DNA of 64,000 bases. Origin: Actinomadura sp. DC4 (GTDB taxonomy: Bacteria > Actinomycetota > Actinomycetes > Streptosporangiales > Streptosporangiaceae). Made by a program: the position numbers and the translations under genes. Location: positions 1-64,000 of the forward strand of contig NZ_JAUEQY010000028.1 in NCBI RefSeq assembly GCF_030406325.1, read 5' to 3'. Shown in pieces: positions 25,486 to 32,722 of the stretch. Numbering within the stretch: position 1 is the first letter of the stretch; every line of letters begins with the position of its first letter. The notes under the pieces are model-generated. The model worked only from the letters and a program-made list of their open reading frames with translations. It was not told where the DNA came from and made no database searches.

Positions 25486-26153
25486 TCGCTCGTCCTCACC
25501 GGTAGCGCCTGCTCGAAGAACTTGGCCAGTACGAGCACGACCGCGCAGCCGACCTCCAGGCCGACCGCGGCGCTCATCGCCGTCACCTGCCCGGCCGCGG
25601 CGAGCGCGAGCAGCACGAACGCCCCGGCCGCCACCGCCTCGCCGCTTTCGAACATCGGGATCGGCCGGACCCGCGCCAGCGCGGGATAGTCGCCCGCCAG
25701 GTAGATGAGATGGATCGCGCTGCCCAGGACGATGCCGCCCTGGAAGCCGCCGCCGGGCGACAGGTAGCCGTGCGCGACGATGTACACGCCGGCGACCAGC
25801 GTGACCGGCAGCAGCAGGTACCCGGTGATCCGCAGCGCGTCGAACACCTCCGCCGGCCCGTACGCGTGCGATCCGGCGGTCTCCTCCCGTACGTCGCGCA
25901 GCACGACGACGGCGGCCAGCGCGGACGCCATGAGGATCAGCTCCTCGCCCAGGGTGTCGAACGCCCGCTGGTCGAAGTTGATCGAGGAGACGACGTTCGG
26001 GGTGTGCCGCCGGATCGCGTTCGGCAGCGTGCGCTCGCCGTACGGGTGCCAGGCGCCGCCGAAGCCGGGCAGGTCCACCGTCCCGAGGACGAACAGCACC
26101 GCGACGCCGGCGCCGCCCAGCAGGAAAAGGATCAGCCGTCCCCGGGGGCTCAC
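25482..26153 (-). CDS. mrpB: MrpB-type subunit with an MbhE-like N-terminal part
   Basis: The 223-residue product is longer than a plain MrpB (about 140). The N-terminal 85 residues (PNVVSSINFDQRAFDTLGEE) equal the C-terminal piece of canonical MrpA, also found as MbhE in hydrogenases. The C-terminal part is the MnhB domain with GHGYLSPGGGFQGGIVLGSA-like sequence. So the tail of MrpA is here fused to MrpB. It overlaps both neighbours by four bases. It is a membrane protein with about six helices. Confidence 0.88.
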   Translation of the reverse strand: MSPRGRLILFLLGGAGVAVLFVLGTVDLPGFGGAWHPYGERTLPNAIRRHTPNVVSSINFDQRAFDTLGEELILMASALAAVVVLRDVREETAGSHAYGPAEVFDALRITGYLLLPVTLVAGVYIVAHGYLSPGGGFQGGIVLGSAIHLIYLAGDYPALARVRPIPMFESGEAVAAGAFVLLALAAAGQVTAMSAAVGLEVGCAVVLVLAKFFEQALPVRTSE

Positions 26154-26419
26154 GGCTCGTCACCGTCGTCCGGCGAGCGGACGTGGTGGCGGCGGATCGC
26201 GTGGATCGCCAGGATCACGATCAGCGGGACGACGACCGTGCCCACCGCCGCCTGCGACATCGCCACGTCCGGCGCCTGGAGCACGACGAACAGGATGCCG
26301 AGCACGAGCCCGTACGCCGACAGCACGATCGCCTGGCGCGCCGGGTCGCGGGTGAGTACCACCGCGGTCGCCATGAACGCGGTGAGCAGCAGCGCGGCGG
26401 CGACGACCGGCTCATCCAT
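26150..26419 (-). CDS. DUF4040/MbhD-like subunit (MrpA fragment as separate gene)
   Basis: The 89-residue product has three membrane segments and the sequence LQAPDVAMSQAAVGTVVVP, the typical DUF4040 motif. This domain is normally part of the long MrpA C-terminus or the hydrogenase subunit MbhD. Here it is encoded alone, upstream of mrpB and overlapping it by ATG/TGA. The arrangement mirrors Mbh-type operons. The C-terminus is polar (DDGDEP). Confidence 0.88.
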   Translation of the reverse strand: MDEPVVAAALLLTAFMATAVVLTRDPARQAIVLSAYGLVLGILFVVLQAPDVAMSQAAVGTVVVPLIVILAIHAIRRHHVRSPDDGDEP

Positions 26420-26684
26420 CGCTCGCCCGCATCGTCGCCCGTCCCGCGGTGATCACCGTCGCCGGACCGGTGACGAACAGCAGCGCGCCGATGATCACCA
26501 GCTTGGCGACGTCGTGCCAGGACGACCAGGACGCGAGCGCGAGCCCGGCGATGACCAGCGGCGTGGCCAGCACCGAGGCCAGGGAGACGAAGTGCAGGCG
26601 CAGGTAGCGGTCGCGCGTCAGCAGCAGCCGTACGGCGGCGAACGCGCACACCGCCGCGCCGGCCCAGATCAGCAGCGTGCTCAT
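26412..26684 (-). CDS. mrpG: Mrp/Mnh antiporter subunit G
   Basis: The 90-residue protein has three hydrophobic helices and the MnhG pattern RDRYLRLHFVSLASVLATPLV. MrpG is a small membrane subunit of the antiporter complex with structural role. It overlaps mrpF by four bases at its start and the DUF4040 gene by eight bases at its end, showing tight translational coupling. Confidence 0.9.
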   Translation of the reverse strand: MSTLLIWAGAAVCAFAAVRLLLTRDRYLRLHFVSLASVLATPLVIAGLALASWSSWHDVAKLVIIGALLFVTGPATVITAGRATMRASDG

Positions 26685-26944
26685 ACGGTCCGCCCGAGGA
26701 AGCGCGCGAACACCAGCGAGCCGGCGAACGACAGCAGCGCCACGACGAACGCCGCGTCGAGGTAGGCGGGCCGCCCGTACCCGGCGGCCAGCAGCAGGAG
26801 TACGAGCGTGGCGGCCGGTCCGGCGAGGATCAGCCCCGACAGCCGGTCGACCGGCTCGCCGCGCAGCGTCGCCAGCAGGCAGGGGAACAGGGCCGCGACC
26901 AGCAGCGCGAACGCCGCCGGCAGCGCCACGCCCAGGGGGCTCAT
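26681..26944 (-). CDS. mrpF: Mrp/Mnh antiporter subunit F
   Basis: The 87-residue protein has three membrane helices and the MnhF motif GEPVDRLSGLILAGPAATLV, where the D-R pair is highly conserved. ATG at 26944 overlaps the mrpE stop as ATGA, and its stop overlaps the mrpG start. It belongs to the same antiporter complex. Confidence 0.9.
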   Translation of the reverse strand: MSPLGVALPAAFALLVAALFPCLLATLRGEPVDRLSGLILAGPAATLVLLLLAAGYGRPAYLDAAFVVALLSFAGSLVFARFLGRTV

Positions 26945-27396
26945 CGCGACACCGCGCGTTCGGCGGGTGACGGCCGCGGGGAGATCCGGTGCACGACGAG
27001 GATGTTCCGGTCCGGGTCGACCGCGGTCACGAAGGTGCCGGGGGAGGTGGAGACGGCCAGCGAGGCGAAGCCCCGCAGCGCCGCGGCCCGGTGGTCCTCC
27101 GGCAACGGCAGCTCCGCGAGGCCGCCGCGCGGCCGGACCAGCCGCACCGAGTCGGCGAGGATCTGCGCCGGGATCGGGAGCGCCCACCGCAGCCACCCGG
27201 GGCGGGGCCGGTAGCGCTCGGGGTTGTCCGTGCTCAGCAGTGCGCGGCGGGCGACGACCGCGGCGGCGGCCGCCGCGGCCGAGGCGAGCGCGCCGACGAC
27301 GAGCTCGGTCACGGAGATCTTTGAGATGACCGCGAGGTAGGTGGCGAGCAGTACCGCCCACCACACCGCGGGTTCGGCGAAGTCCCGTCCTGTCAT
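26941..27396 (-). CDS. mrpE: Mrp/Mnh antiporter subunit E
   Basis: The 151-residue product starts the seven-gene operon. It has two N-terminal membrane helices and a soluble C-terminal part with SPGTFVTAVDPDRNILVVHRI, the usual MnhE signature. The order E-F-G-DUF4040-B-C-D differs from the A-to-G order of Bacillus. The upstream gap of 334 bases to the divergent protease gene holds a perfect 18-base palindrome at 27475-27492 that may control this operon. Confidence 0.9.
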   Translation of the reverse strand: MTGRDFAEPAVWWAVLLATYLAVISKISVTELVVGALASAAAAAAAVVARRALLSTDNPERYRPRPGWLRWALPIPAQILADSVRLVRPRGGLAELPLPEDHRAAALRGFASLAVSTSPGTFVTAVDPDRNILVVHRISPRPSPAERAVSR

Positions 27397-27474
27397 GCCG
27401 CCGACCGTTCCCTCTGGACGCGGTTCGATGCGCGGCGCTGGTCAGACGGCCCTTTCCCGTACGGCGACCGAGGT

Positions 27475-27492
27475 TGTTACCGGCCGGTAACA
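27475..27492. promoter_or_regulatory. Perfect 18-base palindrome, candidate TetR-type operator
   Basis: TGTTACCGGCCGGTAACA is fully self-complementary. It lies about 80 bases upstream of mrpE and about 240 bases upstream of the protease gene. TTACCGG-CCGGTAA type sites are common targets of TetR-family repressors in actinomycetes. A T-run (ATTTTTG) follows on the plus strand, so a terminator role is possible too, but no gene reads into it from the left. Confidence 0.6.
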
Positions 27493-27561
27493 CATTTTTG
27501 GGGCGTATGGGGCCTTTGGTGAAATGGCCGGATTGGGACGTTCCAAAAGCCTTGCGGCGAT

Positions 27562-27576
27562 TGACAAAGCTTGTCA
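27562..27576. promoter_or_regulatory. Short inverted repeat upstream of the protease gene
   Basis: TGACAA-AGC-TTGTCA has perfect 6-base arms. The left arm is part of TTGACA (27561-27566), a good -35 match, so the repeat could overlap the protease promoter. A clear -10 at the right distance was not found. No other feature is seen between 27397 and 27730 apart from this and the 18-base palindrome. Confidence 0.4.
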
Positions 27577-27730
27577 GGGTTTTTCGTGGCTAGGCAGCCG
27601 GTTCTCACCCCCCGCTCCGGCGGCCGCAGGGAGGCCGACCAGGTCTGCGTGTGCCGCCGGGAGCCGAGCGCCAGTGCCCACGCCACCCGGGGCACGTCAT
27701 CCGGGCGTGCCCGTTCCCCTGGGAGGCACC

Positions 27731-28774
27731 TTGCGGTTTCACCCCAACCGGCGTACCGGACTGACCGTCGCGGCCGCCGGAATCCTGGCGGCCGCCGCCG
27801 CACCCGCGGCGCACGCGGCCACCCCGAGTCCCACCGTGCAGGCGAAGACGGCCACCACGCTGGCAGAACAGCTGGGTTCCCGCTCCGCGGGCTCCTACCT
27901 CGACGCCTCGCACAAGCTGGTCGTCAACGTGACGACCGCGGCCGACGCGAAGACCGTACGGGACGCGGGCGCCACGCCGAAGACCGTCGCGCGCAGCGGC
28001 GCGCAGCTCGCCCAGGCCAAGAAGGCCCTGGAGGAGACGGCGGTTCCCGGCACGGCGCGGATGACCGATCCGAAGACCGATCAGGTCGTCGTCGCGGTTG
28101 ACGGCTCTGTCACGGGCGCCCGTCTCACGAAGGTCGAGAAGGCCGCGTCCGCACAGGGAGCGGCCGTCCGGATACGTCACGTGAGCGGCAGGTTCCGCCC
28201 GCTGATCGCCGGCGGCGACGCGATCTGGGGCAGCGGTTACCGCTGCTCGCTCGGGTTCAACGTGACCACGAGCGGCGGTGCCGCCGGCTTCATCACGGCC
28301 GGGCACTGCGGCAACGTGGTCGGCACGTGGTACTCGGACTCGGGCGAGAGCAGCGAGCTCGCCACGACCGGCACCAGCGTGTTCCCCGGCAACGACTACT
28401 CGATCGCCACGTACACGGGCGGCGCCGCGCACCCCAGCGAGGTCGACCTGTACGACGGCTCGACGCAGGCGATCACCGGCGCGGGCAACGCGACGGTCGG
28501 CGAGTCGGTCCAGCGCAGTGGCAGCACGACCAATGTGCACGGCGGCACCGTCAGCGCCACGGACGCGTCCGTGACGTATGAGGAGGGCACCGTCAACGGG
28601 CTCATCGACACGGACGTGTGCGCCGAGCCCGGCGACAGCGGCGGCGCGCTGTTCGACGGCGGCACGGCACTCGGCCTCACCTCCGGCGGCAGCGGCGACT
28701 GCACCTCCGGCGGCGAGACCTTCTTCCAGCCGGTCCCGGCCGCGCTGAGCGCCCTGGGCGCGAGCATCGGCTGA
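27731..28774 (+). CDS. Secreted trypsin-fold serine protease with prodomain (streptogrisin-like)
   Basis: The 347-residue preproprotein starts at TTG 27731, four bases after GGAGG. A Sec signal peptide with an Ala-rich end (about residues 1-32) is followed by a prodomain of alpha-lytic-protease type (about 40-155) and an S1 peptidase domain. The catalytic triad is His192 (TAGHC), Asp222 (NDYSI) and Ser303 (GDSGG). Cys pairs around the His and Ser fit the known disulfides of streptogrisins. It degrades proteins outside the cell after autocatalytic removal of the prodomain. A strong terminator follows at 28789. Confidence 0.92.
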   Translation: MRFHPNRRTGLTVAAAGILAAAAAPAAHAATPSPTVQAKTATTLAEQLGSRSAGSYLDASHKLVVNVTTAADAKTVRDAGATPKTVARSGAQLAQAKKALEETAVPGTARMTDPKTDQVVVAVDGSVTGARLTKVEKAASAQGAAVRIRHVSGRFRPLIAGGDAIWGSGYRCSLGFNVTTSGGAAGFITAGHCGNVVGTWYSDSGESSELATTGTSVFPGNDYSIATYTGGAAHPSEVDLYDGSTQAITGAGNATVGESVQRSGSTTNVHGGTVSATDASVTYEEGTVNGLIDTDVCAEPGDSGGALFDGGTALGLTSGGSGDCTSGGETFFQPVPAALSALGASIG

Positions 28775-28788
28775 CCGTCTCCGCTCAT

Positions 28789-28827
28789 GCGGGGCCTCGC
28801 CATCCAGGCGGGCCCCGCGCTTTATTT
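28789..28827 (+). terminator. Rho-independent terminator after the protease gene
   Basis: GCGGGGCC (28789-28796) pairs with GGCCCCGC (28811-28818); the stem is extended by CGCC/GGCG past a single bulged T, with ATCCA as loop. The tail is GCTTTATTT. The T-rich tail merges with the TetR promoter/operator that starts at 28825. Confidence 0.8.
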
Positions 28828-28846
28828 GACAGCACGGTCCACTAAG
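28825..28846. promoter_or_regulatory. TetR operator/promoter, copy 1
   Basis: The core is TTTGACAGCACGGTCCA followed by CTAAG. It holds a TGGAC/GTCCA-type inverted repeat (one mismatch in the left arm), and TTGACA at 28826-28831 can act as -35. It agrees at 18 of 22 positions with the site in front of the SDR gene at 29489-29510. It lies just upstream of the TetR gene, so autoregulation is likely. Confidence 0.65.
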
Positions 28847-28861
28847 CCTAGTTTCGTGTGC

Positions 28862-29446
28862 ATGGCCCGTACGAAGGAGTTCGATCGCGACCGGGCGCTG
28901 CGCCGGGCCGTGGAGGTGTTCTGGGACCGCGGCTACGAGGCCGCCTCCACCGAGGACCTCCTCGCCGCCATGGGCATCGGCCGGCAGAGCATGTACAACG
29001 CGTTCGGCGACAAGCGGCGGCTCTACCTCGAGGCGCTCCGGCACTACCAGGCCGAGTCCGGCGCGGAGATGTTCGAGCGGCTGAGCTCGGCGGACTCGCC
29101 GCTGTCGGCGCTGGCCGGCGTCCTGCTGGAGGTCGCCCGGCAGACCGAGGAGGAGCGCCGCCGCGGCTGCATGGCGGTCAACGCCAGCACGGAGTTCGGC
29201 CAGGGCGACCAGGACGTCGGCGCGATCGTGGGCGGAGGCGTGGACCTTTGCTACGCGTCGTACGAACGCCTGCTGGCCTCGGCCAAACGCGCCGGCGAAG
29301 TGCGCCCTGACCTGGACGAACGGGCCGCGGCACGGTTCCTCTACTCCACTCTCGTCGGGATGCGCGTGCAGGCGCGGTCGGGCGCGACGCCCGAGACGCT
29401 GCACGACGTCGCGACCGTCGCCATCGACGGGCTGCGCGCGAGATAG
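28862..29446 (+). CDS. TetR/AcrR-family transcriptional repressor
   Basis: The 194-residue protein has the N-terminal TetR helix-turn-helix: FDRDRALRRAVEVFWDRGYE, then TEDLLAAMGIGRQSMYNAFG. The C-terminal ligand-binding domain contains Cys in RRRGCMAVNA, the pattern of the AcrR-like group. It precedes an SDR gene by 75 bases. Both genes carry the same operator-like sequence, so this protein likely represses itself and the SDR until a ligand binds. ATG at 28862 is chosen; the GTG at 28856 would add two residues. No classical ribosome site is seen, and the mRNA may be nearly leaderless. Confidence 0.9.
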   Translation: MARTKEFDRDRALRRAVEVFWDRGYEAASTEDLLAAMGIGRQSMYNAFGDKRRLYLEALRHYQAESGAEMFERLSSADSPLSALAGVLLEVARQTEEERRRGCMAVNASTEFGQGDQDVGAIVGGGVDLCYASYERLLASAKRAGEVRPDLDERAAARFLYSTLVGMRVQARSGATPETLHDVATVAIDGLRAR

Positions 29447-29447
29447 A

Positions 29448-29470
29448 CCCCGGTGTCGCCGATACCGGGG
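29448..29470 (+). terminator. Weak hairpin after the TetR gene
   Basis: CCCCGGT (29448-29454) and ACCGGGG (29464-29470) pair around a 9-base loop and are followed by CATTCTTGTG. It could attenuate read-through from the TetR gene into the SDR gene. Confidence 0.5.
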
Positions 29471-29488
29471 CATTCTTGTGCCTTCATT

Positions 29489-29510
29489 TTGGACAGCACA
29501 GTCAAGTAAG
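29489..29510. promoter_or_regulatory. TetR operator, copy 2, before the SDR gene
   Basis: TTGGACAGCACAGTCAAG followed by TAAG repeats the site before the TetR gene (28825-28846). The common part is GACAGCAC-x-GTC-x-A-x-TAAG. The two copies lie upstream of two adjacent genes with the same orientation, a common layout for TetR-controlled oxidoreductases. Confidence 0.65.
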
Positions 29511-29520
29511 GATGATGATC

Positions 29521-30279
29521 ATGAATGGACGACTGAACGGCAAGACCGCGCTGGTGACCGGATCCACCAAGGGGCTGGGGCGGGCGGTCGCGAACGCCTT
29601 CGCCGCCGAGGGCGCCCACGTCGTCCTCACCGGGCGGGACAAGGCGGTCGGTGAGAGCGCCGTCGCGGAACTGCGCGCCACCGGCGGGCGGGCCGACCTG
29701 GTCGTGGCCGACCTCACCGAGGGCCTGTCCGCCGCGCGGCACGTGGCCGAGGAGGCCGAGCGCCTGCTGGGCGGCCGGGTCGACATTCTTGTCAACAACG
29801 CCGGTGTGTTCCCGCTCGCGGCCACGGCCGACTTCGACGAGGAGACCTACGACCGGACCTGGACGGTGAACGTCAAGTCGGCGTTCTTCCTCACCGCCCG
29901 GCTCGCCCCGGCCATGGCCGCCCACGGCGGAGGCGTGGTGCTCAACCTCGGCTCGATCGTGACCTCCCACGGCCTCGCCGGCTCGGCCCTCTACAGCGCG
30001 ACGAAGGCCGCGGTCGAGTCGCTGACCATGTCCTGGTCGGCCGAGTACGGTCCCCAGGGCGTACGGGTCAACACCATCGCCCCGGGCCTGGTGCTCACCG
30101 AGGGCACCACGGAGGGCGCCGAGCACCTCGAGGCGATGGCGGCGCACACTCCGGCCGGCCGCCCCGGCCGCGCCGAGGAGATCGGCCCGCTCGCGGTCTA
30201 CCTGGCGAGCGACGACGCCGCCTACGTCCACGGTTCGTCCTTCACCCTGGACGGCGGGTGGACCACCGCCCGCCGCTGA
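29521..30279 (+). CDS. Short-chain dehydrogenase/reductase (SDR)
   Basis: The 252-residue product is a classical NAD(P)-dependent SDR. The cofactor motif is TGSTKGLG, followed by NNAG, the catalytic Tyr158 and Lys162 (YSATK), and PG after the active site. It reduces or oxidises a carbonyl/alcohol substrate. Three in-frame ATGs occur (29512, 29515, 29521); 29521 is chosen since AAGG at 29508-29511 is then 9 bases upstream. It is probably the target of the preceding TetR regulator through the shared operator sequence. The natural substrate is not known. Confidence 0.9.
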   Translation: MNGRLNGKTALVTGSTKGLGRAVANAFAAEGAHVVLTGRDKAVGESAVAELRATGGRADLVVADLTEGLSAARHVAEEAERLLGGRVDILVNNAGVFPLAATADFDEETYDRTWTVNVKSAFFLTARLAPAMAAHGGGVVLNLGSIVTSHGLAGSALYSATKAAVESLTMSWSAEYGPQGVRVNTIAPGLVLTEGTTEGAEHLEAMAAHTPAGRPGRAEEIGPLAVYLASDDAAYVHGSSFTLDGGWTTARR

Positions 30280-30359
30280 TCGGGGACGCCGGCCGTCTTT
30301 CTCCGGTGACGGCTGAACCCGGCGGCCGTGCACCGCGTACAGGGCCGTGGAGGTGTCCG

Positions 30360-31508
30360 ATGACGACCATGACCCCCACGGCCCCGCCGACCGTACGGCT
30401 GCTGGCCGCCTACCACGAGTCCGGCCGCGCGGCCGGACTGCGGGACCACCTGGAGAGGCACGGCCCGGTTCCCCCGCCCGCCGCCGGGCAGCACCTGATC
30501 GAGGACCTGGAGGAGGCCGGGCTCACCGGCCGCGACGGGGCCGGCCTGCCCGTCGCGCGCACGCTGCGGGCCGTCGTCTCCTCCGGCCGTACGCCCGTCG
30601 TGGTCGTCGACTCCGCCGATCGCGAACCGGCCGGCGGCAAGGACCGGCTACTGCTCGCGATCGCGCCCCACCTGGTCCTCGACGGCGCCGTCCTGACCGC
30701 GATCGCGGTGGGCGCCGACGAGATCGTCCACGGCGAGGAGGCGGCCGCCGCTGTGGCCGAGCGGCACCGGGCCGGGCTGACCGGCACCCTCATCCGGATG
30801 ACGCACGCCGGCCTCGACCGCGAGGACCCGGTGGCGGTGGACGGCCGGGCGTACGCCGAGCGCCCCTATGTGGTCGGCGGGCGGCCGAAGCTGGTCCTCG
30901 ACGCGGAGACCTGCGCCCACATCGCCCTTATCGCCCGTCACGGGCCGGCGTGGTTCCGCGCGTGCGGCACCGAGGAGGCGCCCGGCACCGCGCTGTTCAC
31001 GGTCTCGGGCGCGGTCGTGCGGCCGGGCGTGGTCGAGGCCCCGACCGGCACGAGCGTCGGGGCCCTGCTGCGCATGGCGGGCGGGCCGTCCGAACCGGTG
31101 CAGGCCATCCTGACCGGCGGCTACTCCGGGACCTGGCTGCCCCCGGCGCTGCTGGAGGTGCCCGCGACGCCGTCGCTGCTGGCCCGCGCCGGCGCGACGC
31201 TCGGAGCCGGCATCGTGATCGCGCTGCCCGCGCGGGTGAGCGGCCTGGCCGAGTCCGCACGGGTCCTCGGCTGGCTCGCGGACCGGAACACCGGCCGGTG
31301 CGGGCCGTGCCTCACCGGCCTGCCCGCCGTCGCCGCCGACTTCGCCGCGCTCGCCGCCGGCACCGCGGACGAGGCCGTCCGGGGGCGCCTCGACGCCCGG
31401 CTGTCGATGCTAACCGGCCCGGACGCCTGCCGGCACTCCGTCGGCCCGGCACGCTTCGCGATCAGCGCGCTGCGGGTGTTCGGATCACCTGGCGGGGCGG
31501 GTCACTGA
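30360..31508 (+). CDS. NuoF-like flavoprotein/iron-sulfur protein, stand-alone
   Basis: The 382-residue protein resembles the 51-kDa NADH-binding subunit of complex I but is shorter. The flavin part is at about 35-170 (GLTGRDGAGLPVARTL), a SLBB-type part at about 210-290, and the C-terminal cluster region holds Cys314-x2-Cys317 (GRCGPC) and Cys357. In true NuoF four cysteines bind a [4Fe-4S] cluster; here the first one is Thr, leaving three. No other complex I subunit is adjacent. It lies next to a set of stress-type genes, so it may serve a redox relay. Its stop overlaps a small convergent gene by 7 bases. Confidence 0.8.
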   Translation: MTTMTPTAPPTVRLLAAYHESGRAAGLRDHLERHGPVPPPAAGQHLIEDLEEAGLTGRDGAGLPVARTLRAVVSSGRTPVVVVDSADREPAGGKDRLLLAIAPHLVLDGAVLTAIAVGADEIVHGEEAAAAVAERHRAGLTGTLIRMTHAGLDREDPVAVDGRAYAERPYVVGGRPKLVLDAETCAHIALIARHGPAWFRACGTEEAPGTALFTVSGAVVRPGVVEAPTGTSVGALLRMAGGPSEPVQAILTGGYSGTWLPPALLEVPATPSLLARAGATLGAGIVIALPARVSGLAESARVLGWLADRNTGRCGPCLTGLPAVAADFAALAAGTADEAVRGRLDARLSMLTGPDACRHSVGPARFAISALRVFGSPGGAGH

Positions 31509-31645
31509 TCTTGTTCGTCCAGCTGCCGGCTGAGTACCTGTACGGCATGGGTGAGCAAGGCGACCTTGGTCTCGAGCTGGAGAATGCGTTCCTCCAGCAG
31601 GGCCGGCGAAGGGGCGCGGACCCCGACGTCGATCTGCCGTGTCAT
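31502..31645 (-). CDS. Small coiled-coil protein of 47 residues
   Basis: On the minus strand an ATG at 31645 preceded by AGAGGAA opens a 47-codon frame: MTRQIDVGVRAPSPALLEER, then a heptad-like helix (ILQLETKVALLTHAVQVLSRQL) and DEQDQ. Leucine and other hydrophobic residues every three to four positions suggest a dimeric coiled coil. It lies 44 bases after the CBS gene on the same strand and may be its operon partner. It overlaps the end of the NuoF-like gene. No family is known; codon use and the ribosome site argue for a real gene. Confidence 0.6.
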   Translation of the reverse strand: MTRQIDVGVRAPSPALLEERILQLETKVALLTHAVQVLSRQLDEQDQ

Positions 31646-31689
31646 CGTTCCTCTTCCTCTCTCGCGGCACGGGTGATGGCCCCGTGTGG

Positions 31690-32163
31690 TCAGCCCGGCA
31701 GCACCGGCTCGATCCGGTACAAGGCGGGCTGTGCCGCCCGGCCCTCCGCCGCGTGGTGCCGGAGGCCCGCCACCGCCGCGACCAGGTCGCGCGCGGTGAC
31801 CAGTCCGACCAGCCGCCCGTCGTGGCCCGTGACCGCCACGAAGTCGAGCTGAGCGGCCAGCATCGCCCGCGCGGTCGCGGCGACCGAGTCCGCGACGGTG
31901 ACGCAGGGGGGCGGGCGCCGGTCAACGACCGTGCTGACGGGCATCCGCATGCGGTCGGGCCCGCCGCCGTCCCAGGCCGCGGCCATGGTCTCGGCGTCGA
32001 GGACCCCGATGCAGTGCCCGTCCGTACCCACCACCGGGACGTGGTGGAAACCGCCCTGGCGCATCAGCTCCCACGCCATGAGCGTCGTCTCCTCGGCCGC
32101 GACCGTCAGCACGTCGGTGGACATGACGTCGGAGACGAGGTTCTCCTCGAAACTCGAAGTCAT
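31690..32163 (-). CDS. CBS-pair domain protein
   Basis: The 157-residue product consists of two CBS motifs, at about 10-65 (VSDVMSTDVLTVAAEETTLM and later GFHHVPVVGTDG) and 75-135. CBS pairs bind adenine nucleotides and act as energy or redox sensors. The gene overlaps the upstream PNPOx-type gene by ATGA and should be co-transcribed with it. Similar stand-alone CBS proteins such as Hrp1 belong to the dormancy regulon in mycobacteria, fitting the DevS-like kinase and universal stress protein next door. Confidence 0.88.
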   Translation of the reverse strand: MTSSFEENLVSDVMSTDVLTVAAEETTLMAWELMRQGGFHHVPVVGTDGHCIGVLDAETMAAAWDGGGPDRMRMPVSTVVDRRPPPCVTVADSVAATARAMLAAQLDFVAVTGHDGRLVGLVTARDLVAAVAGLRHHAAEGRAAQPALYRIEPVLPG

Positions 32164-32588
32164 CGAGTGGCCTCCAGATAAGTCGGATGGATGCGCCGCC
32201 CGCTGACGTACTCACCACGGATCCTGACGAAGTACCCGAGCCCGCCGGGCGCCCAGGACCGGAGGGGGAGCCGGGAGAGACGCTCGACCTCCGTGGCGAC
32301 GCGTACGACCCGAGCCTCTCCGATCACCGTCACCGACCAGCCCGAACGGCTGCCCGGCTCGAAGGCGTCCGCCTCGAACGCGACGACGGCGTCACGTGTG
32401 GCCGACACCAGCTTCGAGTCGGACGGCATCGAGATGATCACGTCGTCGCCGTCGAAGACGAAGTGGACCGGCTGGATCGCGGGCAGCGCGCGGTCGGTGA
32501 AGACCACCCGCCCGAGGGTCACCGACCGCATGAGGGCGAGGCAGTCGTCGCGATCGAGGACCTCGAGCCCGTTCGCGTCGAGTCTCAT
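32160..32588 (-). CDS. Pyridoxamine 5'-phosphate oxidase-like flavin/F420 protein
   Basis: The 142-residue product has the split-barrel fold of the PNPOx family: LGRVVFTDRALPAIQPVHFV, VVAFEADAF and SGWSVTVIGEARVV are typical. Members bind FMN, F420 or heme. In mycobacterial dormancy regulons such proteins also occur. Its ATG is at 32588; GGGACCTTCGCCCC on its strand (32624-32637) lies 36 bases upstream as a candidate regulator site. It starts a short operon with the CBS gene and possibly the 47-residue gene. Confidence 0.88.
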   Translation of the reverse strand: MRLDANGLEVLDRDDCLALMRSVTLGRVVFTDRALPAIQPVHFVFDGDDVIISMPSDSKLVSATRDAVVAFEADAFEPGSRSGWSVTVIGEARVVRVATEVERLSRLPLRSWAPGGLGYFVRIRGEYVSGRRIHPTYLEATR

Positions 32589-32623
32589 GTCTCGATGCTG
32601 CCCCCGGGCCGTACCACCCGGCA

Positions 32624-32637
32624 GGGGCGAAGGTCCC
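32624..32637 (-). promoter_or_regulatory. DevR/DosR-box-like site upstream of the PNPOx gene
   Basis: The minus strand reads GGGACCTTCGCCCC, which resembles the GGGACTnnnGTCCC-type boxes of DevR/DosR in actinobacteria. A second related sequence, AAAGACCTTCGCCGG, lies on the plus strand at 32675-32689. Both are in the intergenic space between the PNPOx gene and the DevS-like kinase gene. Confidence 0.5.
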
Positions 32638-32722
32638 GCCGCGCCGGGCTTTTCTCCGTGGCGGGCCACCGGCCAAAGACCTTCGCCGGCCGGCGCCGAG
32701 GAGTCGCGGGCACGGTCGGCGG

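Noticed and set aside
30281-30296. GGGGACGCCGGCCGTC considered as a further DevR box before the NuoF-like gene
   Set aside because: The match to the GGGACCTTCG core is weak and GC-rich sequence makes chance likely.
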